Source: Rariglobus hedericola
GTDB lineage: Bacteria > Verrucomicrobiota > Verrucomicrobiia > Opitutales > Opitutaceae
Assembly: GCF_007559335.1 (NCBI RefSeq)
Contig: NZ_VMBG01000001.1
Coordinates: 1,798,001-1,862,000 of the forward strand
Reading direction: 5' to 3'
Length of the DNA: 64,000 nt
This document shows positions 1 to 9,486 of the stretch, piece after piece. Position numbers and translations under genes: made by a program. The notes beneath the pieces are model-generated. The model did no database searches. It was given only the letters and a program-made list of their open reading frames with translations, and had not been told where the DNA came from. Position 1 is the stretch's first letter, and each line of letters starts with the position of its first letter.

Positions 1-57
1 GAGACGGGCATGGGCGGATCCGGCAGGGGACGCCGTAAGAGCGACAATCTGTTTCAT
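1..57 (-). CDS. Probable fructose PTS EIIB'BC permease, N-terminus only (partial)
   Basis: Only the first 19 codons are in the window; the gene runs off the left edge. The translation starts MKQIVALTASPAGSAHARL, which resembles the start of fructose-type PTS EIIB domains (family pattern roughly IVAVTACPTGIAHT). The phosphorylated Cys of an active EIIB domain is Ser here. This suggests the duplicated, non-phosphorylated EIIB' domain found at the front of FruA-type permeases, rather than the catalytic domain. It is divergent from a DeoR-family regulator with about 180-230 bp between them, an arrangement typical of a regulator controlling a sugar uptake gene. The call rests on a very short stretch. 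Confidence 0.5.
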   Translation of the reverse strand, partial: MKQIVALTASPAGSAHARL

Positions 58-80
58 GGGGTAAACGGGGTTGCGAAAAC

Positions 81-232
81 TTTCGATAGCCTCCGTTAAT
101 TTTCCGAAACGTCAAGCAAATGCCTTCATTTTCCTTATTAAATCACTTTCGATATCAGCAAAGGAGCTTATTTTTACTTTCGCAGTCTTTCGTTTTCAGC
201 CATTTAGAGGCTACGACTTTCGATTCCTTTCG
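81..232. promoter_or_regulatory. Phased TTTCG box array, probable DeoR-family operator region
   Basis: TTTCG occurs at 81-85, 147-151, 178-182, 188-192, 218-222 and 228-232. The last four form two pairs with exactly 10 bp between starts, and the pairs and the preceding box are about 30 bp apart, so most boxes lie on one face of the helix. The first box is part of an imperfect palindrome, CGAAAACTTTCG (74-85). AgaR-type members of the DeoR family are known to bind direct repeats built on TTTC. The array fills the divergent intergenic space of a DeoR gene, so control of both flanking genes is a reasonable inference. Confidence 0.55.
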
Positions 233-284
233 CACCATGCCCTCCCCTGCTTCCACTTCAGCCGACTCGGATGACAAAATTCTC

Positions 285-1049
285 ATGACCGGCCATCGGC
301 GCGCCCGGATCGTCGAACAGGTGCAGCGCGAAGGCTCCATGCGCGTGGCCGACCTGGCGGCCCGCTTCGATGTATCCGAGGTTACGATACGCAGCGATCT
401 GGTGATTCTTGAGCGCGAGGGACGCTTGCTGCGCGATCGCGGCGGCGCGGTCGCCAAGGGCAGCCACCACTTCGTCACGTCTCTCCTCGGTGTGGATCAG
501 CGCGCTTCACTTCATCTCGATAAAAAACGCCGTATCGGTGCGGCCGCCGCGCAACGCGTATCGCCCGGTGACGCCATCCTGATCGATGCCGGCACGACTG
601 CGGTCGAGATCGCCCGACAACTCACGCACGTCTCGCCGCTCACCGTTGTCACCAACGCCCTCAACGTCGCCCTCGAGCTCGGCGCGGCCGCCGGCCAGCG
701 GTTGATCATGCTGGGCGGCACGTTCAACCGCGAATCCGCCAGCACCGTGGGCGCGCTCACCGAACAAAGCCTCGCCGAACTCTCCGTGCAGAAACTCTTC
801 CTCGGCACACAGGCGATGGATGCCGACGGCCTCACCGACTCGACCATGGAAATCGCCCAGGCAAAGCGCGCCATGATCCGCTCGGCACGTCAGGTGATCC
901 TCGTCACCGACTCGAGCAAGTGGGGCACGTCCAGCCTTACCAAGGTCTGCCCGCTCACCGAGGTCGACACGATCATCACGGATAACGAGCTCCCCGCCGA
1001 CGCCCGCACCCAGATCGAAGCCCTCGGCATCGAACTGGTGCTGGTTTAA
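285..1049 (+). CDS. DeoR/GlpR-family transcriptional regulator
   Basis: A sugar-responsive repressor of the DeoR family. With the start at 285 the protein has 254-255 residues, the usual family length. Residues 5-55 are the winged helix (RRARIVEQVQREGSM, then VSEVTIRSDLVILEREG and the RDRGGAV wing). The C-terminal sensor domain has the family landmarks DAGTT, TNALNVALEL, LGGTFN and a DGLTDSTMEIAQAKRAMI block, which bind phosphorylated sugars in characterised members. An in-frame ATG at 237 would add 16 unconserved residues and abut the TTTCG array; neither start has a clear Shine-Dalgarno site. The effector is unknown; the divergent PTS-like gene makes fructose 1-phosphate a candidate. Confidence 0.9.
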   Translation: MTGHRRARIVEQVQREGSMRVADLAARFDVSEVTIRSDLVILEREGRLLRDRGGAVAKGSHHFVTSLLGVDQRASLHLDKKRRIGAAAAQRVSPGDAILIDAGTTAVEIARQLTHVSPLTVVTNALNVALELGAAAGQRLIMLGGTFNRESASTVGALTEQSLAELSVQKLFLGTQAMDADGLTDSTMEIAQAKRAMIRSARQVILVTDSSKWGTSSLTKVCPLTEVDTIITDNELPADARTQIEALGIELVLV

Positions 1050-1084
1050 CGAAGGAAAAATCGCCACCGTCCGCGGGCGGAAAA

Positions 1085-2245
1085 TTATCCGCGTTTCAAC
1101 TTGAGCAACCGCTCGCCCGCCGCGTGCAGCGTGGCCGGTTTCTTGGCGAAATTCAGGCGCACGTAACGGTTTTCACCGTTGGCAAAAAAACTCGATCCCG
1201 GCACCGGCGCGACACCGATCTCTTTCGCCATCCAGTGCGCGAACTCCACGTCACTCGCGTAGCCGAAGGGCGAAATATCCAGCATCACGAAATAGGCACC
1301 TTCGGGTCGCGTGTAGGTCAGCCCGGTGCGATCCAGATAGCCGAGCAACACATCGCGTTGCGACTGATACTCGGCCGCAAGTCCCGCGTAATAATCCGCG
1401 CCCCAGCCGAGCGCCGTGACCACCGCGTGTTGCAACGGAGCCGCCGCGCCCACCGTGAGGAAATCGTGGACCTTGCGCGCCTGCGCGATGATCTCCGGCG
1501 CTGCGTGCAGATAACCGAGACGCCAGCCGGTGATTGAAAACGTTTTCGAAAGCGACGACACGCTCAGCGTGCGTTTGGCCATGCCGGGGAGCGTCGCGAA
1601 ATACACATGCTGACGTCCGTCGAACACCAAGTGCTCATACACTTCGTCAGTGATGACGAAGGTATCGAACTCCTCGGCGAGCGCGGCGATTTGCAGCAAT
1701 TCCTCGCGCGTGAACACCCGTCCACACGGGTTCGAAGGATTGCACAAAATGAAAGCCTTCAATCCTCCGCCCGTCGCAAACGCCGCGCGCAATTCCGCCG
1801 GATCAAAACCATACTGCGGCGGATGCAGCGGCACGTGCACCGCTGTCGCGCCACTGAGAATCGCGTCGGCGTTATAGTTTTCGTAAAACGGCGAAAACAT
1901 GCCAATGCGGTCGCCCGGATCGCATACCGTCATGACGGCGGCGAGCATTGCCTCGGTCGCACCGCACGTAACGACAAGCTCGCGCAACGGATCCACGGGA
2001 AGGCCGGTAAACCGCGTGAGTTTTGCCGCCAGCGCATCGCGCAGTTCGGGCGATCCCCAAGTGATCGCGTATTGGTGACGACCGGCATCCATCGCGTCCT
2101 TCGCCGCCTGCACGAGCGCCGCGGGCGGATCCCCATCAGGAAAACCTTGCGAGAGGTTGATCGCGCCGTGTTGCGCGGCGACCCGCGACATCTCGCGAAT
2201 GAGCGACTCGGTAAAAACAGACGTGCGGCGGGAGGTGCGCGGCAT
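1085..2245 (-). CDS. Class I/II pyridoxal phosphate aminotransferase
   Basis: A fold-type I PLP aminotransferase of 386 residues, full length for the family. Landmarks in order: the N-terminal INLSQGFPDGDPP substrate loop, ATEAMLAAV, the FILCNPSNPCGR block containing the cofactor-contacting Asn, the ITDEVYEHL Asp/Tyr pair, SSLSKTFSITGWRLGY with the PLP-binding Lys, and RLNFAK near the C-terminus with the carboxylate-binding Arg. The INLSQGFP start is typical of the kynurenine/methionine aminotransferase (YbdL-like) branch, but substrate cannot be told from sequence alone. The neighbouring LysM lipoprotein gene lies 35 bp upstream on the same strand, so the two may be co-transcribed. Confidence 0.9.
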   Translation of the reverse strand: MPRTSRRTSVFTESLIREMSRVAAQHGAINLSQGFPDGDPPAALVQAAKDAMDAGRHQYAITWGSPELRDALAAKLTRFTGLPVDPLRELVVTCGATEAMLAAVMTVCDPGDRIGMFSPFYENYNADAILSGATAVHVPLHPPQYGFDPAELRAAFATGGGLKAFILCNPSNPCGRVFTREELLQIAALAEEFDTFVITDEVYEHLVFDGRQHVYFATLPGMAKRTLSVSSLSKTFSITGWRLGYLHAAPEIIAQARKVHDFLTVGAAAPLQHAVVTALGWGADYYAGLAAEYQSQRDVLLGYLDRTGLTYTRPEGAYFVMLDISPFGYASDVEFAHWMAKEIGVAPVPGSSFFANGENRYVRLNFAKKPATLHAAGERLLKLKRG

Positions 2246-2280
2246 GGAGAATACGCCGGCGTGCGGCGAAGGGTTTCAGT

Positions 2281-3135
2281 TTATGGAATGATCAGCGTCA
2301 TACCCGGCTGCAATGCCCCCGCATTCGGCAGCACCGCGCGGTTGGCATTGAGGATGGCCTGCACGCGCGCGTTGTTGGCCGTGCCGTAGTGGCGCTTGGC
2401 AATCGCATACAGCGAGTCGCCCTTGGCCACCACGTAGCGACGGCCGGAAACCGCCGGAGGCGGCGTGGCCACCGGAGTCGGCCGATTCACCGCCACAGAC
2501 GGAACGACCGCCGGTTGCTCAACCACGGCAGCAGGTTCGGGATCCGGCACGGCAATCGGAGACTCGGCCGTGGAAACTGCCAGCGGCGCGAGCTGATCCG
2601 GATCCGCCGCCGCGACTACCGATGACGGACGCGGTGTGTTGATCGCCTGCGTGCGCACACCGATGAGCTGATCCTTCAGCTGAATATTTTCACGCTGCAA
2701 CTGGTCGACTTTCTCCAGGAGATCGAGGCGCTCCATCTGGTTGTCGAGTGGTTGGGCTGGAAGAGTGCGGGCAAACTCCCGCGTGGCCGCATCGATACGC
2801 TGGCGCACGAGATCCGACTGCGGAGAGTTGCGCTTCAATTCACGGAATTTCCGGTAGTGATAAATCGCCGCGATCGGATCCTTGATGTGCTGCTGGTAAA
2901 GAATGCCGATTTCGAGGTGGGATTCGGGCGCATCGTCGCCGCGTTTTTCAACCACTTTCAGGAATGCGGCGAGCGCCTCCTGGTTGCGCCCCTGACGGAG
3001 CAGATCCTTGCCACGGCGGTAGTTGGATTCGTCGATTTCCGCGGTAAACGGAGACGAGTCATAGCGGCCGCAACCCGCGACAAAAAGCAACGTCGCGAGC
3101 GCGCACAGACAAAGCGGAAGAAAGCGGAACCTCAT
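2281..3135 (-). CDS. LysM-domain lipoprotein with TPR-like and coiled-coil regions
   Basis: An exported lipoprotein of 284 residues. The signal peptide ends in the lipobox LFVAGC, so the mature protein should begin with lipidated Cys. Residues 40-115 look like TPR helices (RRGKDLLRQGRNQEALAAF and a second repeat), as in YfiO/BamD-like scaffolds. A short coiled coil follows (LLEKVDQLQRENIQLKDQL), then a Pro/Val/Ala-rich linker, and a C-terminal LysM domain (YVVAKGDSLYAIAKRHYG...LQPGMTLIIP) expected to bind peptidoglycan. It probably tethers the membrane to the cell wall. It is divergent from kdsD with about 75 bp between them. Confidence 0.85.
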   Translation of the reverse strand: MRFRFLPLCLCALATLLFVAGCGRYDSSPFTAEIDESNYRRGKDLLRQGRNQEALAAFLKVVEKRGDDAPESHLEIGILYQQHIKDPIAAIYHYRKFRELKRNSPQSDLVRQRIDAATREFARTLPAQPLDNQMERLDLLEKVDQLQRENIQLKDQLIGVRTQAINTPRPSSVVAAADPDQLAPLAVSTAESPIAVPDPEPAAVVEQPAVVPSVAVNRPTPVATPPPAVSGRRYVVAKGDSLYAIAKRHYGTANNARVQAILNANRAVLPNAGALQPGMTLIIP

Positions 3136-3211
3136 CGGTGGCGGTGAAATGGTTTGAACGAAAAAAAGTTGCTCCTAAGTCTCGCAGACAGTCCGACGAC
3201 TCAAACCCTAA

Positions 3212-4201
3212 ATGGCCCTCGACTCCAAAACCACCCTCGCTCGCGCCCGAGCCGCGATTAAAATCGAACAAGAGGCCCTCACCGCGACCGCCCGCGACTT
3301 GGACGGGAAATTCGTGGACGTGTCCCGCGCCGTGCAGTCCACCAACGCCGCCGGCCGCAAACTCATCTTCACCGGCATCGGCAAATCGGCCCACATCGCG
3401 AACAAGCTCGTCGGCACCTTCAACAGCACCGGCCTTTCCACCTGTTTTCTCGATGCCACTCAGGCTCTTCACGGCGATCTCGGCCTATGCAGTGAAGGCG
3501 ACCTCGTTTTCCTCCTGAGCAACAGCGGCCAGTCCGAGGAAATCCTGCGCCTCATCCCCGGCTTTCGCCGCCTCGGCGTGCGAACCGTCGCCTTCACCAG
3601 CAATCCCGCCTCCGACCTCGCCAAAAACTCCGAGCTGCAACTCATCTACAGCGTGCCGCGCGAGGCTTGTCCGCTCCGGCTCGCGCCGACCGCCAGCACC
3701 ACCGCCGCCCTCGCCCTCGGTGATGCCCTCGCGATGGTTCTCCTCGATGAACGCGGCCTCACGCGCGACGACTTCGCGAAGTTCCACCCCGCCGGCAACC
3801 TCGGCCGCGTCCTGCTCCTTCGCGTCAAAGACATTATGCGCAGCGGCGCCCGCCTGCCCATCGTCACCGAAAAAGCCACCACGCAGGAGGCCATCCTAGC
3901 GATGACCAAGTCCAAGAGCGGCAGCATCGCCATCGTCCATCCGAAGTCTGGAAAACTCACCGGCATCTTCACCGACGGCGACTTCCGCCGCAGCGCACTC
4001 ACCGGCCCCGGCTTCTTGGAGAAACCCGTGATCACGTTCATGACCCCTTCCCCAAAGACCGTGGGCGAAGACGCGCTGGGCGTGGATGCTTTGCGCCTGT
4101 TTCAGGCTCACAAAATCGATGACCTCATCGTCGTCGATTCGAAGGGTAAGCCCACCGGCCTCGTTGACGGTCAGGATCTACCCAAACTCAAAATCGTCTG
4201 A
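3212..4201 (+). CDS. kdsD: Arabinose-5-phosphate isomerase (KdsD/KpsF)
   Basis: Interconverts ribulose 5-phosphate and arabinose 5-phosphate, the first step towards Kdo of lipopolysaccharide. The 329-residue protein has an N-terminal SIS sugar-isomerase domain (GIGKSAHIANKLVGT, then LLSNSGQSEEILRL and SNPASDLAK), the family block KFHPAGNLGR, and two C-terminal CBS domains (from VKDIMRSGARLPIV and from VITFMTPSPKTVG). Length and order match E. coli KdsD. Its presence implies a Kdo-containing outer membrane. It stands alone on the plus strand before the fumarase gene. Confidence 0.93.
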   Translation: MALDSKTTLARARAAIKIEQEALTATARDLDGKFVDVSRAVQSTNAAGRKLIFTGIGKSAHIANKLVGTFNSTGLSTCFLDATQALHGDLGLCSEGDLVFLLSNSGQSEEILRLIPGFRRLGVRTVAFTSNPASDLAKNSELQLIYSVPREACPLRLAPTASTTAALALGDALAMVLLDERGLTRDDFAKFHPAGNLGRVLLLRVKDIMRSGARLPIVTEKATTQEAILAMTKSKSGSIAIVHPKSGKLTGIFTDGDFRRSALTGPGFLEKPVITFMTPSPKTVGEDALGVDALRLFQAHKIDDLIVVDSKGKPTGLVDGQDLPKLKIV

Positions 4202-4315
4202 GGCAAAAAAAGGATGGCTAACGCCCTCCGCAATTCTTGCTAATTTTTCCGCACGGCGGCGTTTTTCGTCGTCCCGCGCACCGCGGTTGTGGCTAACTCA
4301 TCGACGACCCGACCT

Positions 4316-5986
<1,671 letters not shown>

Positions 5987-5992
5987 ACGGGT

Positions 5993-6412
5993 TCAATCGC
6001 CCATCACCGTCACGACCACCCGCCGCGAATGCGGTGCGCGGCGGTGTTCCCAGAGAAAAAGTCCCTGCCACGTCCCGAGCAACATTCGTCCCTCGGCGAA
6101 CGGCACGCTTTCGCTCGTGCGCGTCAGCGCCATCTTGATGTGACTCGGCATGTCGTCCGGACCTTCCTGGGTGTGGACGAAGTGCCGGTCATTCTCCGGC
6201 ACGAGCCGGTTCAGCCAGGCTTCAAGATCGCGACGCGCACTCGGATCGGCGTTTTCCATGATCACCAGCGAACAGCTCGTATGCTGGCAAAACACCGTGA
6301 CCACGCCAGCCTTCAGCCGGCTTCGCATCACCTCGCGAGCAACGGCATCCGTGATTTCCTGCATCCCCTGACCCGGCGTGCGCAGCGTAAGTGTGACTTG
6401 ATGAATACCCAT
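5993..6412 (-). CDS. yjbQ: YjbQ family protein (UPF0047, thiamine-phosphate-synthase-like fold)
   Basis: A small conserved protein of 139 residues. Typical YjbQ blocks are present: TVFCQHTSCSLVIMENAD with the conserved His/Cys, a DMPSHIK block, and LGTWQGLFLWEHR near the end. Members can complement thiamine phosphate synthase mutants weakly; the true role is unsettled. The ATG at 6412 is preceded at good spacing by GAGGA (within GAGGATGACACC), and lies 10 bp after the fumC stop, so it is chosen over the upstream GTG at 6430. It is probably co-transcribed with fumC. It converges on fumA with six bases between stops. Confidence 0.88.
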   Translation of the reverse strand: MGIHQVTLTLRTPGQGMQEITDAVAREVMRSRLKAGVVTVFCQHTSCSLVIMENADPSARRDLEAWLNRLVPENDRHFVHTQEGPDDMPSHIKMALTRTSESVPFAEGRMLLGTWQGLFLWEHRRAPHSRRVVVTVMGD

Positions 6413-6422
6413 GGTGTCATCC

Positions 6423-7829
6423 TCAACCACCGCCGGCCAGCGAACTCTCGCCCGGCCGAGTCATGGAACGTGGCTCCAGCGCGACATCGAGTTCGGTCGC
6501 AGTCATCAAACCCTTTGCCAGCACCACTTCCTTGAGTGTTTTCCCCGTGGCGAGCGCTTCCTTGGCCACCGCCGCCGCATTGTCGTATCCGATATGTGGA
6601 TTCAAGGCGGTCACCAGCATGAGCGAACGGTCCACCAGCTCCTTGCAACGCGCCTCATCCGCCTCGAGTCCGGCGATGCAGCCGTCGGCAAACTGACGCG
6701 CCCCATTCGCCAGCACGTGAACCGACTCATGCAGCGCGTAAGCAATCAGCGGGATCGTTACGTTGAGCTCAAAATGTCCGTCGCGTCCGCACATCACGAC
6801 CATCTGCGAAAGTCCCTGCGTGTAGATGCACACCTGCACGAGCATCTCGCTCATCACCGGATTGACCTTGCCCGGCATGATTGACGAGCCCGGCTGCGTC
6901 GCCGGCAGCTTCAACTCCCCCAGCCCGCTGCGCGGTCCCGAACCCAGCAGACGGATATCATTGGCGATCTTCGTAAGACTCGCCGCGATGGTCGCCAGAT
7001 GTCCGGCCACCTCAATCGCATCGTCACGACCCGCCTGCGCCTCGAAATGATTACGCGCCTCAATGAAATCGATGCCGGTTTCCTCGCTAAGGATACGCAC
7101 CACTTTGCTGGCAAACTCAGGATGACAGTTAATCCCCGTGCCGACCGCCGTGCCGCCCACGGCGAGTTCGCGCAGAGCGACGATCCCCTTGTCCGTGCGT
7201 TCAATCGCCTTCGCCACCTGCGCCGCATAACCGGAAAACTCCTGCCCTAGTGTAACCGGCGTGGCATCCATCAGGTGAGTTCGACCGATCTTGATGATCG
7301 GCTCGAATACCCGCGCCTTCGCATCAAGTGCTGCGTGCAAGTGAACCAAAGCCGGACGGAGGTTTTCCTTCAACGCCACCGCCGCACTCACATGCAGCAC
7401 GGTCGGAATGATGTCGTTGGATGACTGGCTCAGGTTGACGTCGTCGTTGGGATGAACGGGCTTCTTCGATCCGATCGCCTCGCCCGCGAGCTGGCTCGCA
7501 CGATTGGCGATCACCTCGTTCGCGTTCATGTTCGTCGAGGTTCCTGAACCGGTCTGAAACACATCCACGGGGAAATGCGCATTCAGTTTCCCATCGGCCA
7601 CTTCACGTGCGACTTGTTGAATGAACCGGCTTTTTTCCGGCGATAATTTCCCGAGCTCCTCATTGGCGCGCGCGCAGGCGATCTTCACCAAACCCAGCCC
7701 ACGAATAAAACCATCCGGCATCGGACGTCCGCTGATCGGAAAATTAAGCACCGCACGCTGCGTGGAGGCACCGTAGAGCGCATCGTCGGAAACAGGCATC
7801 GCGCCCATGGAGTCTTTTTCAGTTCTCAT
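6423..7829 (-). CDS. fumC: Class II fumarate hydratase
   Basis: Oxygen-stable, metal-free fumarase of the aspartase/fumarase superfamily, 468 residues, normal length. Landmarks are GSGTSTNMNANEVI, the HPNDDVNLSQSSND block, IGRTHLMDATPVTLGQE with the catalytic-site His, and the superfamily signature GSSIMPGKVNP at about residues 312-322 holding the mobile-loop Ser. Start at 7829; a later in-frame ATG (MGAMPVSDDALYG) is also possible. Having FumC as well as the iron-sulfur FumA is known in bacteria that meet both low and high oxygen or iron. YjbQ follows 10 bp downstream. Confidence 0.95.
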   Translation of the reverse strand: MRTEKDSMGAMPVSDDALYGASTQRAVLNFPISGRPMPDGFIRGLGLVKIACARANEELGKLSPEKSRFIQQVAREVADGKLNAHFPVDVFQTGSGTSTNMNANEVIANRASQLAGEAIGSKKPVHPNDDVNLSQSSNDIIPTVLHVSAAVALKENLRPALVHLHAALDAKARVFEPIIKIGRTHLMDATPVTLGQEFSGYAAQVAKAIERTDKGIVALRELAVGGTAVGTGINCHPEFASKVVRILSEETGIDFIEARNHFEAQAGRDDAIEVAGHLATIAASLTKIANDIRLLGSGPRSGLGELKLPATQPGSSIMPGKVNPVMSEMLVQVCIYTQGLSQMVVMCGRDGHFELNVTIPLIAYALHESVHVLANGARQFADGCIAGLEADEARCKELVDRSLMLVTALNPHIGYDNAAAVAKEALATGKTLKEVVLAKGLMTATELDVALEPRSMTRPGESSLAGGG

Positions 7830-7860
7830 GTGATGAGGGTAGGCAATTGAGGGCTAAAAG

Positions 7861-7892
7861 CAAAAAAGCCGCGCGAGGTTTTCGCGCGGCTT
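7861..7892 (-). terminator. Rho-independent terminator after the sigma operon
   Basis: On the minus strand, AAGCCGCGCGAA and its near-perfect complement form an 11-bp GC-rich stem with a short loop, followed by TTTTTT. It sits 20 bp downstream of the stop of the anti-sigma-like gene. The arms are symmetrical, but only the minus-strand side has a T run. Confidence 0.85.
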
Positions 7893-7911
7893 CACAACAC
7901 AGCAAACAGAC

Positions 7912-8811
7912 TTAAAACTTAAGAGTGAGTCGGTCGCCCACCATACCGAGACGACGCACACTGTCGTAGAGGCGGTCATCATCGAGCGAGCTCGTCAGCA
8001 CTTCGCGCCCTTGGCCGGAACGGGACCTCTCGGCATCGGAATTATTATCCGCCACCACGAGGCTCGAAAGGATCCGGTTGCGACGGACCTCGCGTGGAGA
8101 CACCGGCGAAACTTGAGCAACCGCGACGGGCTCCGCGACATCCGACACCGCGGAGACGGCCACCGGTTCAACCTCAACGCGGCCTTCAAAGTTGTGCTCA
8201 CGCCCTGGATTCATGGCCGAAGCAAAGTGCACCTGAGGCAATTCGCCCAAGGTCACCGGAGGACTCGAAACATCCGCGACTGCGACCTGTTGCGGTGCCG
8301 CCCAAGGAATCATCGCCATCAGGCCTCCGGAACCGACTGCACTCGGCTCTTCTGCGAGCATGTCGGCAACCGATGCAGTATGCTTGGATGGAGCCGATGA
8401 CACAGCCACGGTAACCGATACGCCTTGGGTATCGGCCAAGGGTTGCTCCACTGCAGCCACGGTATCAACCGAAGTGTCGATCGCGTTGGTCACATTAATA
8501 ACCGGAACGGACACTGGAATTTCATCCGACAACGTTGCCGGACGGTATTCGCGCACGACGACAAAAGTTAATGCGAGCACGGCGGCCGCGCCCATCGGAA
8601 TCTGGAAGCGCGCCAACGCCCGCGTCGCTTGGGGCAAACGCATCGAGATCCACCAAGGACGGGGCTCAACGATGGCGGCCAGTTGCTTGGCGCGCAGGTC
8701 TTGTTCAAAACGGCCCCAAAACTCGGGTGCCGGACGCTCGGCGCGCTTGAGGCGCAAGAGCTCCTCGAGAGTTACTTTACGGTCACTGTCGTGTTCAGGC
8801 TGGTTGATCAT
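7912..8811 (-). CDS. Single-pass membrane protein coupled to an ECF sigma factor (putative anti-sigma factor)
   Basis: Residues 10-45 are a charged cytoplasmic segment (TLEELLRLKRAERPAPEFWGRFEQDL), residues 71-87 a transmembrane helix (PMGAAAVLALTFVVV), and the remaining 210 residues a low-complexity Val/Ala/Pro-rich periplasmic part. No zinc-binding HxxxCxxC anti-sigma motif is present. The ATG at 8811 shares a base with the sigma factor's TGA (TGATG), so translation is coupled. Position and topology suggest a regulator of that sigma factor; this is inference from context, since no anti-sigma domain is recognisable. A terminator follows. Confidence 0.6.
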   Translation of the reverse strand: MINQPEHDSDRKVTLEELLRLKRAERPAPEFWGRFEQDLRAKQLAAIVEPRPWWISMRLPQATRALARFQIPMGAAAVLALTFVVVREYRPATLSDEIPVSVPVINVTNAIDTSVDTVAAVEQPLADTQGVSVTVAVSSAPSKHTASVADMLAEEPSAVGSGGLMAMIPWAAPQQVAVADVSSPPVTLGELPQVHFASAMNPGREHNFEGRVEVEPVAVSAVSDVAEPVAVAQVSPVSPREVRRNRILSSLVVADNNSDAERSRSGQGREVLTSSLDDDRLYDSVRRLGMVGDRLTLKF

Positions 8812-9443
8812 CAACGGACGTAGGATTGGAGTTCGGCCTGCAAAAATTGTTTAGCGTAGTGAAGACGGGAACGCACGGTGCCCACCGAGCAATTCATGAT
8901 CTCGGCGATCTCCTCATGACTGAGGCCGTCTATTTCGAACAAAGTTACCACGGTTCTGTGGGGGATAGACAATTTGGCCATCGCTTCGTTCAATTTTTCC
9001 TGAAGTTCGTTCACGAAGACTTCCCGCTCCACATCCTTTTTGTCTGTCAACTGGTTGAGAATCGCTGAAACCGTGGCGTCTTCATGAACTTTATCGAAGC
9101 TAAAGAAAGAACGTAACTTACTGCGCCGAATGTGAGTTAGTGCAGAATTGATCGCAATGCGGTAAAGCCAGGTAAAAAACGAAGACTGCCCCTGAAACCG
9201 GTTGATCGATTGAAAAGCTTTGATGAACGCATCCTGGGTGAGATCGGCCGCATCTTCGCGATTCGAGGTCATGTTGTAGACCATCGCATACACCCGCTCG
9301 CGGTATTTGAGGATCAGTTGGTCGAACGCAGCCACATCCCCCGCTTGCACGCGCTGCACAATCATCCAGTCAGAACCCGCCTCCTGCTGGCGCTCGGGCG
9401 ACGCCACCAGCGTTTTGGCGAGAACTTTGGTAGATGCATTCAC
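8811..9443 (-). CDS. ECF RNA polymerase sigma factor (RpoE-like)
   Basis: A group IV sigma-70 factor of 210 residues. Region 2 spans about residues 40-105 (FDQLILKYRERVYAMVYNM, then DAADLTQDAFIKAFQSINRF and FFTWLYRIAINSALTHIRR). Region 4 spans about 150-205 (LSIPHRTVVTLFEIDGLSHEEIAEIMNCSVGTVRSRLHYAK), a helix-turn-helix that reads the -35 element. A 30-residue N-terminal extension precedes region 2. The overlapping downstream gene encodes a membrane protein, the usual sigma/anti-sigma layout. The stimulus cannot be read from the sequence. Confidence 0.92.
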   Translation of the reverse strand: MNASTKVLAKTLVASPERQQEAGSDWMIVQRVQAGDVAAFDQLILKYRERVYAMVYNMTSNREDAADLTQDAFIKAFQSINRFQGQSSFFTWLYRIAINSALTHIRRSKLRSFFSFDKVHEDATVSAILNQLTDKKDVEREVFVNELQEKLNEAMAKLSIPHRTVVTLFEIDGLSHEEIAEIMNCSVGTVRSRLHYAKQFLQAELQSYVR

Positions 9444-9486
9444 AGGGAGCTAGGAACGATGCACGCTTCTGCGTCCAAGGGCAAAC

